DNA of 64,000 nucleotides from Apodemus sylvaticus (taxonomy: Eukaryota > Chordata > Mammalia > Rodentia > Muridae). A model generated the notes under the pieces. It saw nothing but the letters and a program-made list of their open reading frames with translations. It ran no database searches and was not told the DNA's origin. Position numbers and translations under genes: made by a program. Where the stretch lies: assembly GCF_947179515.1 (NCBI RefSeq), contig NC_067472.1:164425761-164489760 (forward strand), in the 5' to 3' direction. This document shows positions 23,000-38,965 of this stretch, one piece after another; position 1 is the first letter of the stretch; every line of letters begins with the position of its first letter.

Positions 23000-23440
23000 C
23001 TCAGTGATCCCTGCTTGCATCCAAAATCGCCTTTGTAAAGACTCTCAAATGGGCAGGTGACCAGAGGACCACCACCAAGGCAGCGGAGCCTCTTAAGGTC
23101 CCGTGTTCCCACTGCAATGCTGCAAAGCTACCAGCAGTCTCGAGCCTCCTGCAATGTCTCTTCTAACCACTAGGTAGCAGGAGCGTGCTTCCCGGCTCGC
23201 CGCCCTTTCGGTCCACCAGAGAAGCAGTGACAGGCCATCTCATCAGAGCTCCGCGGCCCAGCAACCCCGAACAAAGAACAGCCGATAATGATCGGCTAAA
23301 TTGGAAAGCTGTTGGAATGGGATTCTCTTTACTCGGGCAATTATTAATAAATGAAAGCACAGGAAAGACCGGGGAGAAAAGGGATCATTTAATTAAAGTT
23401 CTAATGAAAATTAAGCCATTCCAGAAATAGAAATGGTGTT
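23000..23440. promoter_or_regulatory. Candidate intronic regulatory block in intron 5
   Basis: A repeat-free island in a repeat-rich intron. It contains a CTCF-like word CCACTAGGTAGCAG (23167-23180), a perfect hairpin-like palindrome (23280-23297), and homeodomain-type words ATTATTAATAAAT and TTTAATTAAAG (23340-23400). The combination of GC-rich and TAAT-rich parts suggests an enhancer. Function is inferred from composition only. Confidence 0.4.
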
Positions 23441-26107
23441 TATACTGTTCCCATTTGAGCTGACCCAGCTAAGGCCTTGTTTGAACAAAACAGTAGCTGA
23501 ACTCATTCTGCAGGATAGGGACAAACTGTCCTCCATTGCAGATCCTTGGAGAGCTGAGTCAGCCTGGGCAGTAACCTGTCCTACAAGCTTTATCTAGTGG
23601 CACAGGAAGCTGAGACAGGAGGATTGCCCTCTGAACTACAAAACAGGCCTTGTCTTAATTTAAAAAAAAAAAAAAAGCGGGAAAGGGATGAAATGAGTGG
23701 GCATATTCTACCTCTATCTGTAGGCAGCCCCGGGGCTGGTCTCAGGCTGGAGTGGGCACCGTGTTTGACATCTGGACGCTGACATAAGCAATCAGACAAC
23801 GTGATCAGAGCAGCACCAGACTTAGAGAAACCTCCACCCACGGAGTGCGAGGTTCACAATGTCAAGCCATTTATACATTCATTCGTCTCCTGGGACAATG
23901 CCAGGCATGCTTTGAAAAGGAGGTGGTTACAGGGTTGAGGCGGTGTGCCTGGTCGGTCATTTGGGGAACACCGCTAGGAGGAAAGGGGGCAGCAGGTCCA
24001 TTTCCCAAAAAAGCCTAGCTTGGTGGATCCATCTTGGAGATGGCATGGGAAAAGCTAGTGTCTGAATTCCCCACAGCTGGGCCAAGCAGAAGGACTTTAA
24101 AGCAGGTCGGGACACTGTTACCTTCCTATGTCACCTCAAAACTCCAACAGGATTGAAACCCCTGTCAAAGAGAACTTGACCCCATGTATAGAACCCACCC
24201 ATGTGCAGGTAATACAGAGGAGGTGGGGTTCAGAGAGAGGGGTGGAGCAATATTGATACTTTGTTTTGTTTAACAAAAAAATTAAAGCAACGACTAAGAA
24301 TGCTGTGGGCTCTGACTCATCCACAGGCTGCTGGGAATAAGAGAAATATGCCCACTGTCTGTGCTCTGGCTGTTTTAACAGATAGAGGGTTAGCCATGCC
24401 AGGCCTCTAACCCTCTGCCTCTCAGGAGGGTTGCATCAAGCCACACTCGAGAGAGACGTGAAGCTATACCAGGGCAGGGTCATGCCTGTCTCTTGAGGCA
24501 TCATCTATGTGCCTGGCTAATACCTTTAGCTTTAAAAAGAATAAACACACATTTAAAAACATATAAACTACACAATAAATGCATGTCTATGATGGAAAAT
24601 GGAGCAAAGATTGGCTCCAAACTGTTAACATTTTTATCCTTGCATCCATGTAGATATTGCTAATAAAGATAAAACCCCACTATGAACATAGCATGCTCTT
24701 ACATTTAATAGGATGTGGGAGGGTTTCCCATTCTTTATTTATGGATATTTGCTTTTAATGGTTATGGAATACCTTATTCTGAAGGATGAGACATAATTTA
24801 TTTGAGAGACGGGATTGTGTGGATTTTTATCACATACTAAGTTCCTACTGCTTTCCAGTGCTGTGAATGTGATTACAATTAGCAGTTTTGTACCATACTT
24901 ACCTGCCTCTAAATTTCCCTTTGCACGGATGCATAGCTGTAGAATTATCACAATGACAGCTTAACTATAATAATCTTTCTTGTGCATAATCTTTCTTGCT
25001 ATCACACAGAATGTCAACCACAAATATCACCTGGGGAACACCTGTAATGATGTCACTTTTGCTGGCATTTGATAGAACACTAGAACCAAGGATTCTTTAA
25101 GCACCCTGGACAGACAGAAAATCTGGGGTCATATGGCCCAAAAAGCAGACCTAGGTCTACCTTGCAACTTACAGTATAAATTTGAAAAATCCTCTTAGCC
25201 ATCTGGAAAAAAACAATAGTCATCATGTCACTTGCCATCTGTAATTTGTAGGTTGTATACAAGAGGGACTTTGTGCTGTAGCCTTGCAGTCTGGGAAGCA
25301 TTTAGCGCTGGGGTAAGTCTGTGGCCTTAAAAGACAAGCAGACACCTAATTCAGAGCTTATGCTCAAGGTTTTTCACCTGTAACATAGAAACAATGGCAT
25401 GCCTATGTGGGCTTGTTGTGCATATTAACTGGCAAATCAATGAAAGAGCTTCTCAGAGAGATCGGCATGCAGCGAAGGTGGCTATGTGCGCATATACTAC
25501 ACTGATGATAGTGGACTTTATTGGTAGAGGACTGTCTATTCCTGAATGACTCCCAGCTGGGGGACAGCTGCAGAATGCTGGTCACTGACCATCCGGTCTC
25601 TCAGGCAAGCTCCAGAAAGCATCTTTGGGTCCTAAATCAAAGCAACAGCTCGATCCAGCACATAGTCTTGGAATGGGACATCCTTTCCAGTCGTATTCTG
25701 GCAAGGACAAGCTGTACTCTGGGATGGGTTATGACCTGAGTTTTCTCCACTCCAGACTCCAGTTCCTGGAAAGTGTGCTTAGTCTAAATTTGGTGGTTGT
25801 TTCCAAGAAAATATTCTGGCATCTGATTGCTACTTGCAGTTCTGTGAAGAGCTACAAGGTGAGTCTCTCCAATATCACAGATCTTTATTTTGTTTAGAGG
25901 TAACCACTGTATGGGGCAAAGAAGGTGGGCCACACCCCATTCCAAAACCAAGTATGATCCACATTGTCAAAAACTATTCTGGAGGCAGGGAGAGCGGTTA
26001 CTTGACGGTGGCTCACATGTCTGTGTTCAGTCTCCAACAGCAAGAAAAATAAAAAGGCGGTGTGCAACTCTGGCCCTGGTAGTTCCTAGCTTGGCTTTAG
26101 CAAAAAA

Positions 26108-26318
26108 ATATTGTTTCCTTTTTTGAGATGGGATTTCATGTGACCCACTGGCCTCAACCTGCTCTGCAGTCAAAGATGACTTTGAATTTCTAGTCCTCCT
26201 GCCTCCACCTCCAGGGTGCTAGAATCATAGACATGTACTACCACACCGAGTTTATGTTGTACTGGGGATCAAACTCAGGTTCTATGCATGGTACACAAAC
26301 ACTTTATCAACTGAGATA
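26108..26318 (-). mobile_element. B4 SINE
   Basis: Reverse-oriented: TTTGAGATGGGATTTCATGT, CTCCTGCCTCCACCTCCAGG, then GTACTGGGGATCAAACTCAG, the ID half. Confidence 0.75.
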
Positions 26319-26729
26319 AGTCCAAATCTAAGAAAAATTTTAAGTCCTGATCTCCAGGGTCCTTGACACAGTCTGATCTCTAACTCATCAAGTTTGCCCT
26401 TTAGTGAGTGTCACTGCTCATTCCCAGGTGATTCTGATATGCAACTACCAGGTTTGGGTGCCCCTCTTCTACCCTAGTCATACTGTGTCCTGAGAAAACT
26501 ATCAATAGGGAACCAGTGGTGATGAAGACAATGAGCCCCACAGATACTGAGGGTCACTTAGCCTTGGTCATGCATCTGTAGAGTGGAATCTTGTACTTGG
26601 GAACCTAAGAAAGCCCCATTCCCCATTCCCGGGCACTTCTAGGTGCGCAGTTTAGATTGAAGGGAAACATCTTCATTGTTCCTCTCTTTTGCTCTTATTC
26701 AAAACCTTTCCAGGTGGAGACTGGGTTTG

Positions 26730-26751
26730 GTGTGTGTGTGTGTGTGTGTGT
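26730..26751. repeat. (GT)n microsatellite
   Basis: About ten GT units. Confidence 0.92.
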
Positions 26752-26869
26752 ATGTATACCTATGATATGCATGTGTATGGAAAAGCACTACAGGGTATAC
26801 TGTGTCCTTAGATATGGGACTGGGACTACAGGACATGTGTCGATTTCAATGTGAGATGTCCTCTATAGA

Positions 26870-27810
26870 TTTGTATATTTGAACCCTTAGTCCCCATTTG
26901 GTGGTGGTGTTTTTAGGAGGTGTGGTCTTGCTGGAGGAAGTACATGACTGGGAATAGGCCTGAGGGTTTATAGCATTGCCCATGTGATGGTGTGAATAAT
27001 AAGACTGCCCCCTATGGGCTCATATATTTGAATGCTTAGTCATCAGGGAGTGGCACTACTTGAGAAGGATTAGGGGTGTGACTTTGTTGGAGTAGGTGTG
27101 GCTTTGTCGAAGGAAGTACATCACTGGGTGGACTTTAAGGTTTCAAATGCCCACACCAAAGCCAGTGTCTCTCTCTTCCTGCTGCCTGCTGAAGTCTCAA
27201 GTTATTGTCCCACATCTAAGGACATAGTTTATACTGTAGAACATTTATACACACGGCTAAATGAGAGCTGGGGCTTGAAGCTGCCTAGTACTCAAAGAGA
27301 ATAGTCACACACATGTGCGCACACACACACACTCACACACCCCACCACCACCACACCCAGCCTCCACCTAAAAAGTTGTAAATAAGACTGAAAGAAAGCA
27401 ACAGTAGAGATACTTCCCTTCTACCCAAATATCGCACACCTGTGGGATTTGGATGTAGAACTCTCAGCTCCTCCAGCTGTCTAATTGCATGCTGCCATGG
27501 TCCTTGCCCTGATGATAATTGACAAAACCTCTGAAACTATAAGCAAGCCCCAATTAAATACTGTCTTTTTATAAGAGTGGTCACAGTCATGGTGTCTCTT
27601 CTCAGCAATAGAGCTCTGACTAAGACACCCAATTTCCAGTGTGTTCTCTGTTTCCAGATGTGATCTCTCAGCTTCCTGCTCCGTTGGCCATGCCTTCCCT
27701 TCACAATGGACTCCTGTTTACCATAAGGTAAAATGAACTCACTCTTCCAAAAGTCACCTTTGGTCATGGTGTTTTATCGTAGCAGCAGAAAGTGACTAAT
27801 ACAGCAGGGA
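26870..27810 (+). mobile_element. Cluster of rodent LTR-like/RMER1-like repeat pieces
   Basis: Related words recur: GGAGGTGTGGTCTTGCTGGA (26918), GGAGTGGCACTACTTGAGAA, CAAGCCCCAATTAAATACTG (27545) and the ends GTCATGGTGTCTCTTCTCAG and GGTCATGGTGTTTTATCGTA. These match the family at 12672-13197. A CA-rich run lies inside at 27308-27345. Boundaries between copies are not resolved. Confidence 0.5.
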
Positions 27811-28047
27811 AGAACTCATTGTATGCTGTTAACACTCCCACAGAGGCAAATAATGTCAAAGTTTTGCAAGGCATGGGCACTGTAGGGGAAAGAACCGGTT
27901 TGGGCAGTGAATGTTAGAACAAATCACAAAGATCTTGTGTAACTGACCTCAGTAGGAACCCACCTTCCATGGAAAACATGGAAGAGACCACTAGCTCACT
28001 GGTACCCATTAAAACCATAGCTTCCCACAGTGACTGACACTAGCTGA

Positions 28048-28118
28048 AACACACACACACACACTCACACACACACTCACACACACACTCACACACACAC
28101 ACACACATACACATACAT
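28048..28118. repeat. (CA)n with CACT interruptions
   Basis: A regular ACACACACACTC higher-order pattern, three cycles, then CATACA units. Confidence 0.93.
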
Positions 28119-28797
28119 ACTCATGGATTTTTGCACATTCACAGCTGTTATCATATCCCCATGGCTTTCCTCTGGTAACCATAAGAAGCTAGATTACAGA
28201 ATACAGTCATTATTTCTGTGGCCTGGGTCTCCTGGCATCCATTCCTTCCTTCTACCCAATAAGTTCAAAATGTATCCCCCAACCCCCGACTCCTGGACTC
28301 AGTGCATTTCACACACCCAGCACCAATTTTCCTTTTTCCCTATACCAGGCAGCCCTTTCCTTAGTCCTCATATTACACGTATTTCTAACAGAGTGTGGGG
28401 GCAGAGTCTTCGGTCACAGCTCGGGGATCACATGTGTGGGGTACCTGGAGTCTATGACTTGTGGCGTTATTATTGAGAACTTTGCCAATGAGGATCTCAG
28501 AATCTCTTGGGGGGAAAAAAAGCCAGAGAGAGTTACTAATGCTAACTCCCTCCCAGATCACAGCTAGATGGACAAATACTCAATGAAACAAGCAAAACAT
28601 AGACTGCTTGGTAAAATGCAAATTTCTTGACTTCTCCACACAGGAATGTGAACCTGGACATTAAACAAACACACCAACTCTCTGGGAGCTTTTTCTGACT
28701 CCCATCCTTTAGGCCTTAGTTTTTTTAAATGTTAGAATTAAGTACATTTGGATGTTTGACTTCACCTCTGGACACCCTGGGCCTGGCCTGCCTGTCA

Positions 28798-29253
<456 letters not shown>

Positions 29254-29385
29254 CCTGCAGAGCTGGGATGGCCTTCCACACAGACACAGGACCCTGGCTG
29301 GCAAACTGGCCCAGGGACACTTCTAGGAAAAAGATGGGTAAGCCAGCCAGCGCCAACATCATCAAGTAAGGGATGAGGAAAGCGC
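29254..29385 (-). CDS. Slc6a5: Slc6a5 exon 4: TM2, residues 229-273
   Basis: 132 bp, acceptor TTTCCAAG|GC, donor CTGCAGG|GTGAGT. It encodes AFLIPYLMMLALAGLPIFF (TM2) and then LEVSLGQFASQGPVSVW, the conserved first intracellular loop of SLC6 carriers. The Gly codon is split at both ends. Only 223 bp of intron separate it from exon 5. Confidence 0.98.
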
Positions 29386-34270
<4,885 letters not shown>

Positions 34271-34813
34271 CGGTATCGTAGTGGTGGCCACGCTGCCCGG
34301 GAGCACCGACGCGATGCCATCGGTACCCAACACCACTGTGCTCTGGCTCATATTCACCCAGCCCACGGCTGGGGTATTGTTGTGCTCCAGCGTGCCCTTG
34401 CCCACACTCACGTTCGCGTCCTCCTCCGGGCCACGCAGAGCTGGAATCTTGCAGTGCAGAGCGTTGCCAGCCCCAGCGGCCCCGGAAGGGGGATTGGTTT
34501 GTGCGCTGTGCCCTTCACTTAGGTCCCGGAGGGCCGCGGAGGTCGCTTGTGCCCGGGGGCTGCTGAGTTTACAAAACCCTACTCCGGGCTGCTGGGCCTC
34601 ACAGGCTCTCACATCCGCAGACTGGAAAGTTTGGGCGCCAGTGGAAGCCGACCTGGGCACACGTGGCGGCTGGGCAGCAGCCGCGGGGGCCTCCGCAGGA
34701 AGATCCTGCTCAGGGCTGGTCCTAGGTGCACGAGGGCTATCCCGGTGGCCTGGTACCGCTGCCTCCAAGATGTTGGCTGGTTGTTTATTCATTTCCTTGG
34801 GAGCACTGCAATC
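34271..34813 (-). CDS. Slc6a5: Slc6a5 exon 2: cytoplasmic N-terminal domain, residues 2-182
   Basis: This 543-bp exon (181 codons, phase 0 at both ends) starts DCSAPKEMNKQPAN and ends GSVATTTIP. Acceptor is ...TTTGCAG|GAT, donor CCG|GTAAGC. It encodes nearly the whole extended cytosolic tail that separates GlyT2 from other SLC6 carriers. The tail is rich in Pro, Ala, Ser, with no membrane segment, and holds phosphorylatable Ser/Thr such as the SASTGAQTF stretch near residues 57-65. M9 is the presumed start of the shorter isoform. In the family this region supports trafficking and regulation rather than transport itself. The exon is CpG-rich, unlike its flanks, which could extend a CpG island from the promoter. 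Several residues (for example V69, Q75, T107) may differ from the reference house mouse as I remember it. Confidence 0.96.
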
Positions 34814-36110
34814 CTGCAAACACAATGTCAAGTTCGTGCAAAACAAACAAACAAAAAGTCACAGCAGCATTAAAAATAAAATACTTGGATCTGCATACAC
34901 AGATGCAGGCGCTGCTAGACAGGATAGCAAACGGAATCGTTGTTTCTCCACTCGCCAGACCCGTCTGTAACCCTGGGACATGAAGAAGCTAATATTTTCT
35001 CCCAGGTGAAGAAGGAACTAAGACTGAAGAACGAGTGGGTTGGGGCAGGAGAAAAGAGGCGGACAATATAGAAATAACCCTACAGTCAGGAGCCCCCTGC
35101 CCTCTGCGGATTTCAAATCAAGGCTGTGGGTACCATATCCCCTTCACCATTGTGGAGGAAGATTCTTTAATTTTCCGCCCCATTTCCTTTGTCATTCAAC
35201 AATGCACATTGCCTTTTTTTTCCCCATAGACAAGCTGTGATCACAAAACATGCTCTGGGGTAGGCCAAGGCTGGAAGCCACAGGGGTAAATTCAAACTCC
35301 AGCACTCCAACCTACCTCGGTCGCCCAAGTAGCAAAGTCAAGGAGAGAGGATTTTTTTAAAATCAAATATTACTACCAACTAACAGCCCAGCACTAAAAC
35401 AATAAACTAGATGGGAAACGCAGAGTAGCTGGCTTTGACTCTTATATTCTCTACACTTGATTCCAGACCCCTATGGTGTATACGGATCTTGCCAATTTTT
35501 TAGTTTTATTTTGCTGTCCATTCCCAGGAATATAATATTCTTTCCCTCCCAACTCTTGACTGAAGACCAAAGCTCACCAATCATTTTCATTAGCTTTCTC
35601 CCTATTGAATTTTAAACGTAAAGACTTGCCAGCAGTAGGTTTCCCTTTGGCTTCCGCACGCTGGTGTTACCTTTCAGAGTTCCAAGATAGTATAAATAAT
35701 TACTTCACTGTAAAACTAATCAAAGTGCCTTCTCCTCAGCCGCAAGCCTCTGCTCTAACCCGCTTCACAAAAGCACAGAGTTTACATGCACCAAACCCAA
35801 TACCTGGGCTCCAGTCTGCACTCTCAATTGTCCCTAAGACCCAAAGCGACTCACGGGTGCAGGAATCTTGGCTTTCAGCACCACGGACAGTACCTGGGAT
35901 CCGGTTTGGGAGCTGCACTACAGACGAGGGAAACCTCTGCCCTCCAGCAGAGCTCCCACGTATGAATACCTGAACTTAAGCTTTCAAGATGGTTCTTTGC
36001 CTCTCGCCTACTGCAGATATTTCCAAAAAAGAAAAGCCCAAACGAGAGTCGGCCATCCTTATCCCCACATGCACCTTTCTTCTTTAGAGAGAATAAAAGC
36101 ACGTACTCAC
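34814..36110 (-). other. Slc6a5 intron 1
   Basis: 1.3 kb without interspersed repeats. It contains the RE1-like motif (35874-35894). Alternative first exons reported for GlyT2 in rat could lie here or upstream of exon 1, but none can be delimited from sequence alone. Confidence 0.8.
35874..35894 (+). promoter_or_regulatory. RE1/NRSE-like site (REST binding)
   Basis: Plus-strand sequence TTCAGCACCACGGACAGTAC followed by C. Against the RE1 consensus (TTCAGCACC, two free bases, GGACAG, one free base, GCC) it matches at every fixed position but one (A for G near the 3' end). It lies in intron 1 about 220 bp downstream of exon 1. REST silences neuronal genes in non-neuronal cells, which fits a gene used only by glycinergic neurons; binding is inferred, not shown. 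Confidence 0.75.
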
Positions 36111-36113
36111 CAT
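36111..36113 (-). CDS. Slc6a5: Slc6a5 exon 1 coding part: initiator ATG only
   Basis: On the minus strand the exon ends ...CATCAGAC-ATG and is followed at once by a strong donor, GTGAGTACG (gt at 36110-36109). The next exon starts GAT, so the spliced start is GAC-ATG-GAT, with G at -3 and G at +4, a good Kozak context. This is the reason for choosing this start: exon 2 begins directly with D2 and has no upstream ATG of its own before M9. The 5' end of the exon (untranslated) cannot be fixed from sequence; no clear TATA box is seen. Rat and mouse GlyT2 have been reported to use alternative first exons, giving isoforms that start at M1 or at the internal M9, so other first exons may lie nearby. 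Confidence 0.88.
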
Positions 36114-37200
36114 GTCTGATGCTGATGCGGACAACAGATTGAATGTAGAGTAAAACCCGCTACTGGTCTAGGTTTGGCCCTGGAACAAGAGGCGCTTTCT
36201 ATATCTCCCCGGGAAAGGCCGGGTTTGCGTCAGTGGGAAGCAAGGTGCCCTTCGTTTGACATCTTCCTGATAATACACGTTTGATAAATCATTACCCCGT
36301 TGGGTTCGGATTTTAAAGGGACAACAGCCTGGAGTACGCTGTCTTGTTGTCACTCGGGTAGGAGGCTGCGTGTTTGGCGTGACTCATGTGGGTCTGATTA
36401 CTAAACCAAAGCCGGTGGGAGGGAACAAGAAAAGTTTGCCACCTCCTAATTAAGGGAAACATGGGAGAGACACGTCCCACTGCGCCCAAGGCTCCAAAGC
36501 AAGGCACCTCCGCCGCCAAGCAAACAGATTGGATTGGGGGGGGGGGCAGTCAAACCAGTCTCCCTCTCTCATAAAATTCACTTGTGTTCTTCCTGAATCT
36601 CTATCCCGATTCTAAAATATCCCTCCCCCAAATAATGGCAGGCCGGTTTGTCCCGGGTATCTAGCTATATCTTCCATGCCTGTTCCTGGGTAGGGTCCTG
36701 CATTTGGTCAGGGCACACCTGGCTGGTCAGTGTCTAGATCCCTACATCTCAACCTTTCCAGAAAGCCAGTCTAGCAAAGACCCCGAGTTTTCGTTTAAAC
36801 TATTAAATGCACTTTTCTCGTCCCTGGTTTGTCTCTGCTAATTCTGTTTCTCAGTGTACTTTTTAGGCTCTTCTGGAAATTTTTTAATATTTATTTTTAA
36901 ATACTGACTTAGTCCTCCAGCCATGTAAAACCCACCCTTTCCCCATAGTCCTCCAAATAAAAATCCTTTAAAATCAGGCCTGTTTGGAGAGTGCGGGTTT
37001 TACCTGAAATTAGGATTCCCAGCAACCCAGGGCAGGTCTGGCTCTCTGGGAAACCATAATAAGATTGCCAACCCTAAAATGGGCTCCTGCCCGGGTCTAA
37101 AGTAGCTAGGTGGACTATGGACTTTACCTGGGGTACAAGGCAACAGCGACGACCACAAAAGGGGAAAGCCCTTTGCAAAGATGTCATTTGAAAACTGGAA
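36114..37200 (-). promoter_or_regulatory. Slc6a5 exon 1 5' untranslated part and proximal promoter region
   Basis: This stretch is repeat-free and lies immediately upstream of the initiator ATG. It contains an AP-1-like palindrome TGACTCA (about 36380-36386) and a weak minus-strand TATA-like word GATATAGAAAG (about 36200), but no convincing TATA box or initiator. A G13 run lies at 36536-36548. The transcription start site cannot be placed. Confidence 0.5.
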
Positions 37201-37249
37201 GGGGATTTGCAGCAACGTGCCTCCCCTCTCTCTTGTCTTGACAGCCTAG

Positions 37250-37500
37250 CTAGGGAACCATGGCCTCTGGAAAGGGAAGCTTGGAAAGCGCCGCTCTACG
37301 CAGCGGGGCCCACCGCCTCCGGGTCCTGCCGTCGCACTCGACTGGGCCGTCTCCCTGCGGAGCCAGGACAAAGCCGCGGCGGCCGAGGGCGCAGGCTGTG
37401 GTGGCAGATTGCGGAGGACGCCGGGGGCATTGCCGCTCCACTTGGGTCTCCTCCCTCACACTTCCAAGTCTACAAGAGTGGTAGACGTCTCCGTGAGCCT
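37250..37500. promoter_or_regulatory. CpG-dense block (likely CpG island core)
   Basis: CpG dinucleotides are frequent here (for example GCCGCGGCGGCC near 37375) while flanking kilobases are CpG-poor. The position, 1.1 to 1.4 kb upstream of the ATG exon, suggests an upstream promoter or alternative first exon for Slc6a5, or a divergent transcript. No exon structure can be assigned. Confidence 0.6.
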
Positions 37501-38840
37501 GGCTCTCCCAGGATAGCCACCTGGATTTGGATTCCGAGTCTGCACTATTTGGGATTGAGAATGGCGGGGAGGGGGGCAGGGGGGGAGGGGGAATGGGGTG
37601 AGTAGGTAGCCAGAGGAGCCTTGTCCTCCCAGTGTTTTCGGGTTCCAGATAGCCTTTTATTGACATTTACTGAGCTTTTACTATTGGGCCATCTGCAATA
37701 CTTCCGCGAAATTATCGCGTTTAAGTTTGCCAACAGCCTTTCAGAAATTATTCCGTGAAATTATTCTGTGAAAGCTAAGGTCAGGGTCTCTTTTGAACGT
37801 CAAAGAAGTTACTAGCTCCTCCACAGCCCGTTGCCTGCACCAGTCACCCACTCTAGGCAACTGAGAAATGGGGAAGGACTCAGAGGAGGACTAAGGGGAT
37901 GAGTGGGACCCTGGGATACTCTGAAAAAGGCTCTGAAAGCCGGAGGGGGTTGACACTCTTGTAATATCCCCAAGTCCCAAGAAAGAGCAAGATCCGGGAG
38001 TGAAGAAACGCGGGGGGGGGGGGGGGGCAGCCTTAGTTTCAATGGAGTCATGAGACCCGCCCCTAGTTAAGATTCAGGTCTGGCTCTCGGGTCCATAGGC
38101 CACTTTGACAGCAAATAGTCACGACTTCAAAGCTTGTGGCCAGTCTCCAAATTTGCATTCGAGCAGCCGCTGCCAAACTTGACGCTGGAGTCGGTGGAGT
38201 GTGCAAAAGAACCTGACCAGTAAGGAGGGAAAGCACTGAGGCGGCCGAGTCTTGCAAGACTACTCCCCACTACCCTCCACCCCCACTTCGTTGCTGACCG
38301 TGAGTGATGCCCAACGCCCCCGCTCAGTCTCCAGACCTGACGTGTCTCCTGCTCAAGTGCGCATTTGGGTTAGCATGGGGCTAATCAGGTCCTGCAGAGG
38401 CGGGTGACTAGAAGGAGCCACTCAAGCACCACAAAGGCCCCCTCCTCCAGCCACAAGATTCCAGAAAGGAGGGGCTGCAGATAGAGTAGAGGGACAGTTC
38501 GGAGACCAGACACCGAGAGGAGTGGATCTGACAGGAGAGTGACCAACACCTCCCTTATCCTCCCCGCTACAGTGAAGCAGGAAGCTGGCCCGGGTGGACT
38601 GGTAGGGGGAATCATCTGGAGTCCAGTTGTATATCAACGCCTGCGAGGTTCAAAGAATGGGGCCGCAGAACTAAATAAAATTAATTAATTAATTAAAAAG
38701 CAGAAATGGGCGGGGTGAAAAGTCACCCACCCCACATAAGCCTCCACCTCCTGCCTCTTCTGCCGCCTGTTCAGAGTGATAATCTGGGCTGGTGCGCACT
38801 GCAGCCAAGGAGGCTGTAAATTCGCATCCATCAGTGCGCA
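37500..38840. other. Upstream flank without recognisable genes
   Basis: Single-copy-looking sequence with G-rich runs (37560-37600 and 38011-38026), a GGGCGGGG box near 38709 and a (TTAA)n run at 38678-38698. No element beyond these is supported. Confidence 0.6.
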
Positions 38841-38965
38841 GCCATTCGGTCGGAATTAGCCAGTCGCTATGGCCTTAATTACTTTGTCAAAGATGAAAAA
38901 TAGTAATTGATTTTGTCCTCTATCACTTGCCCCTCTCCCCTCCTTCTTTGCAGATAAGCAAATAA
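38840..38965. promoter_or_regulatory. Candidate conserved enhancer block rich in homeodomain core motifs
   Basis: The block holds GCCTTAATTACTTTGTCAAA and AGTAATTGATTTTGTCC, that is TAATTA, TAATTG and a CTTTGTC SOX/TCF-like word within 60 bp. It is free of repeats and AT-rich next to CpG-bearing sequence. This is the look of a conserved neural enhancer, but conservation is inferred, not seen. Confidence 0.4.
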
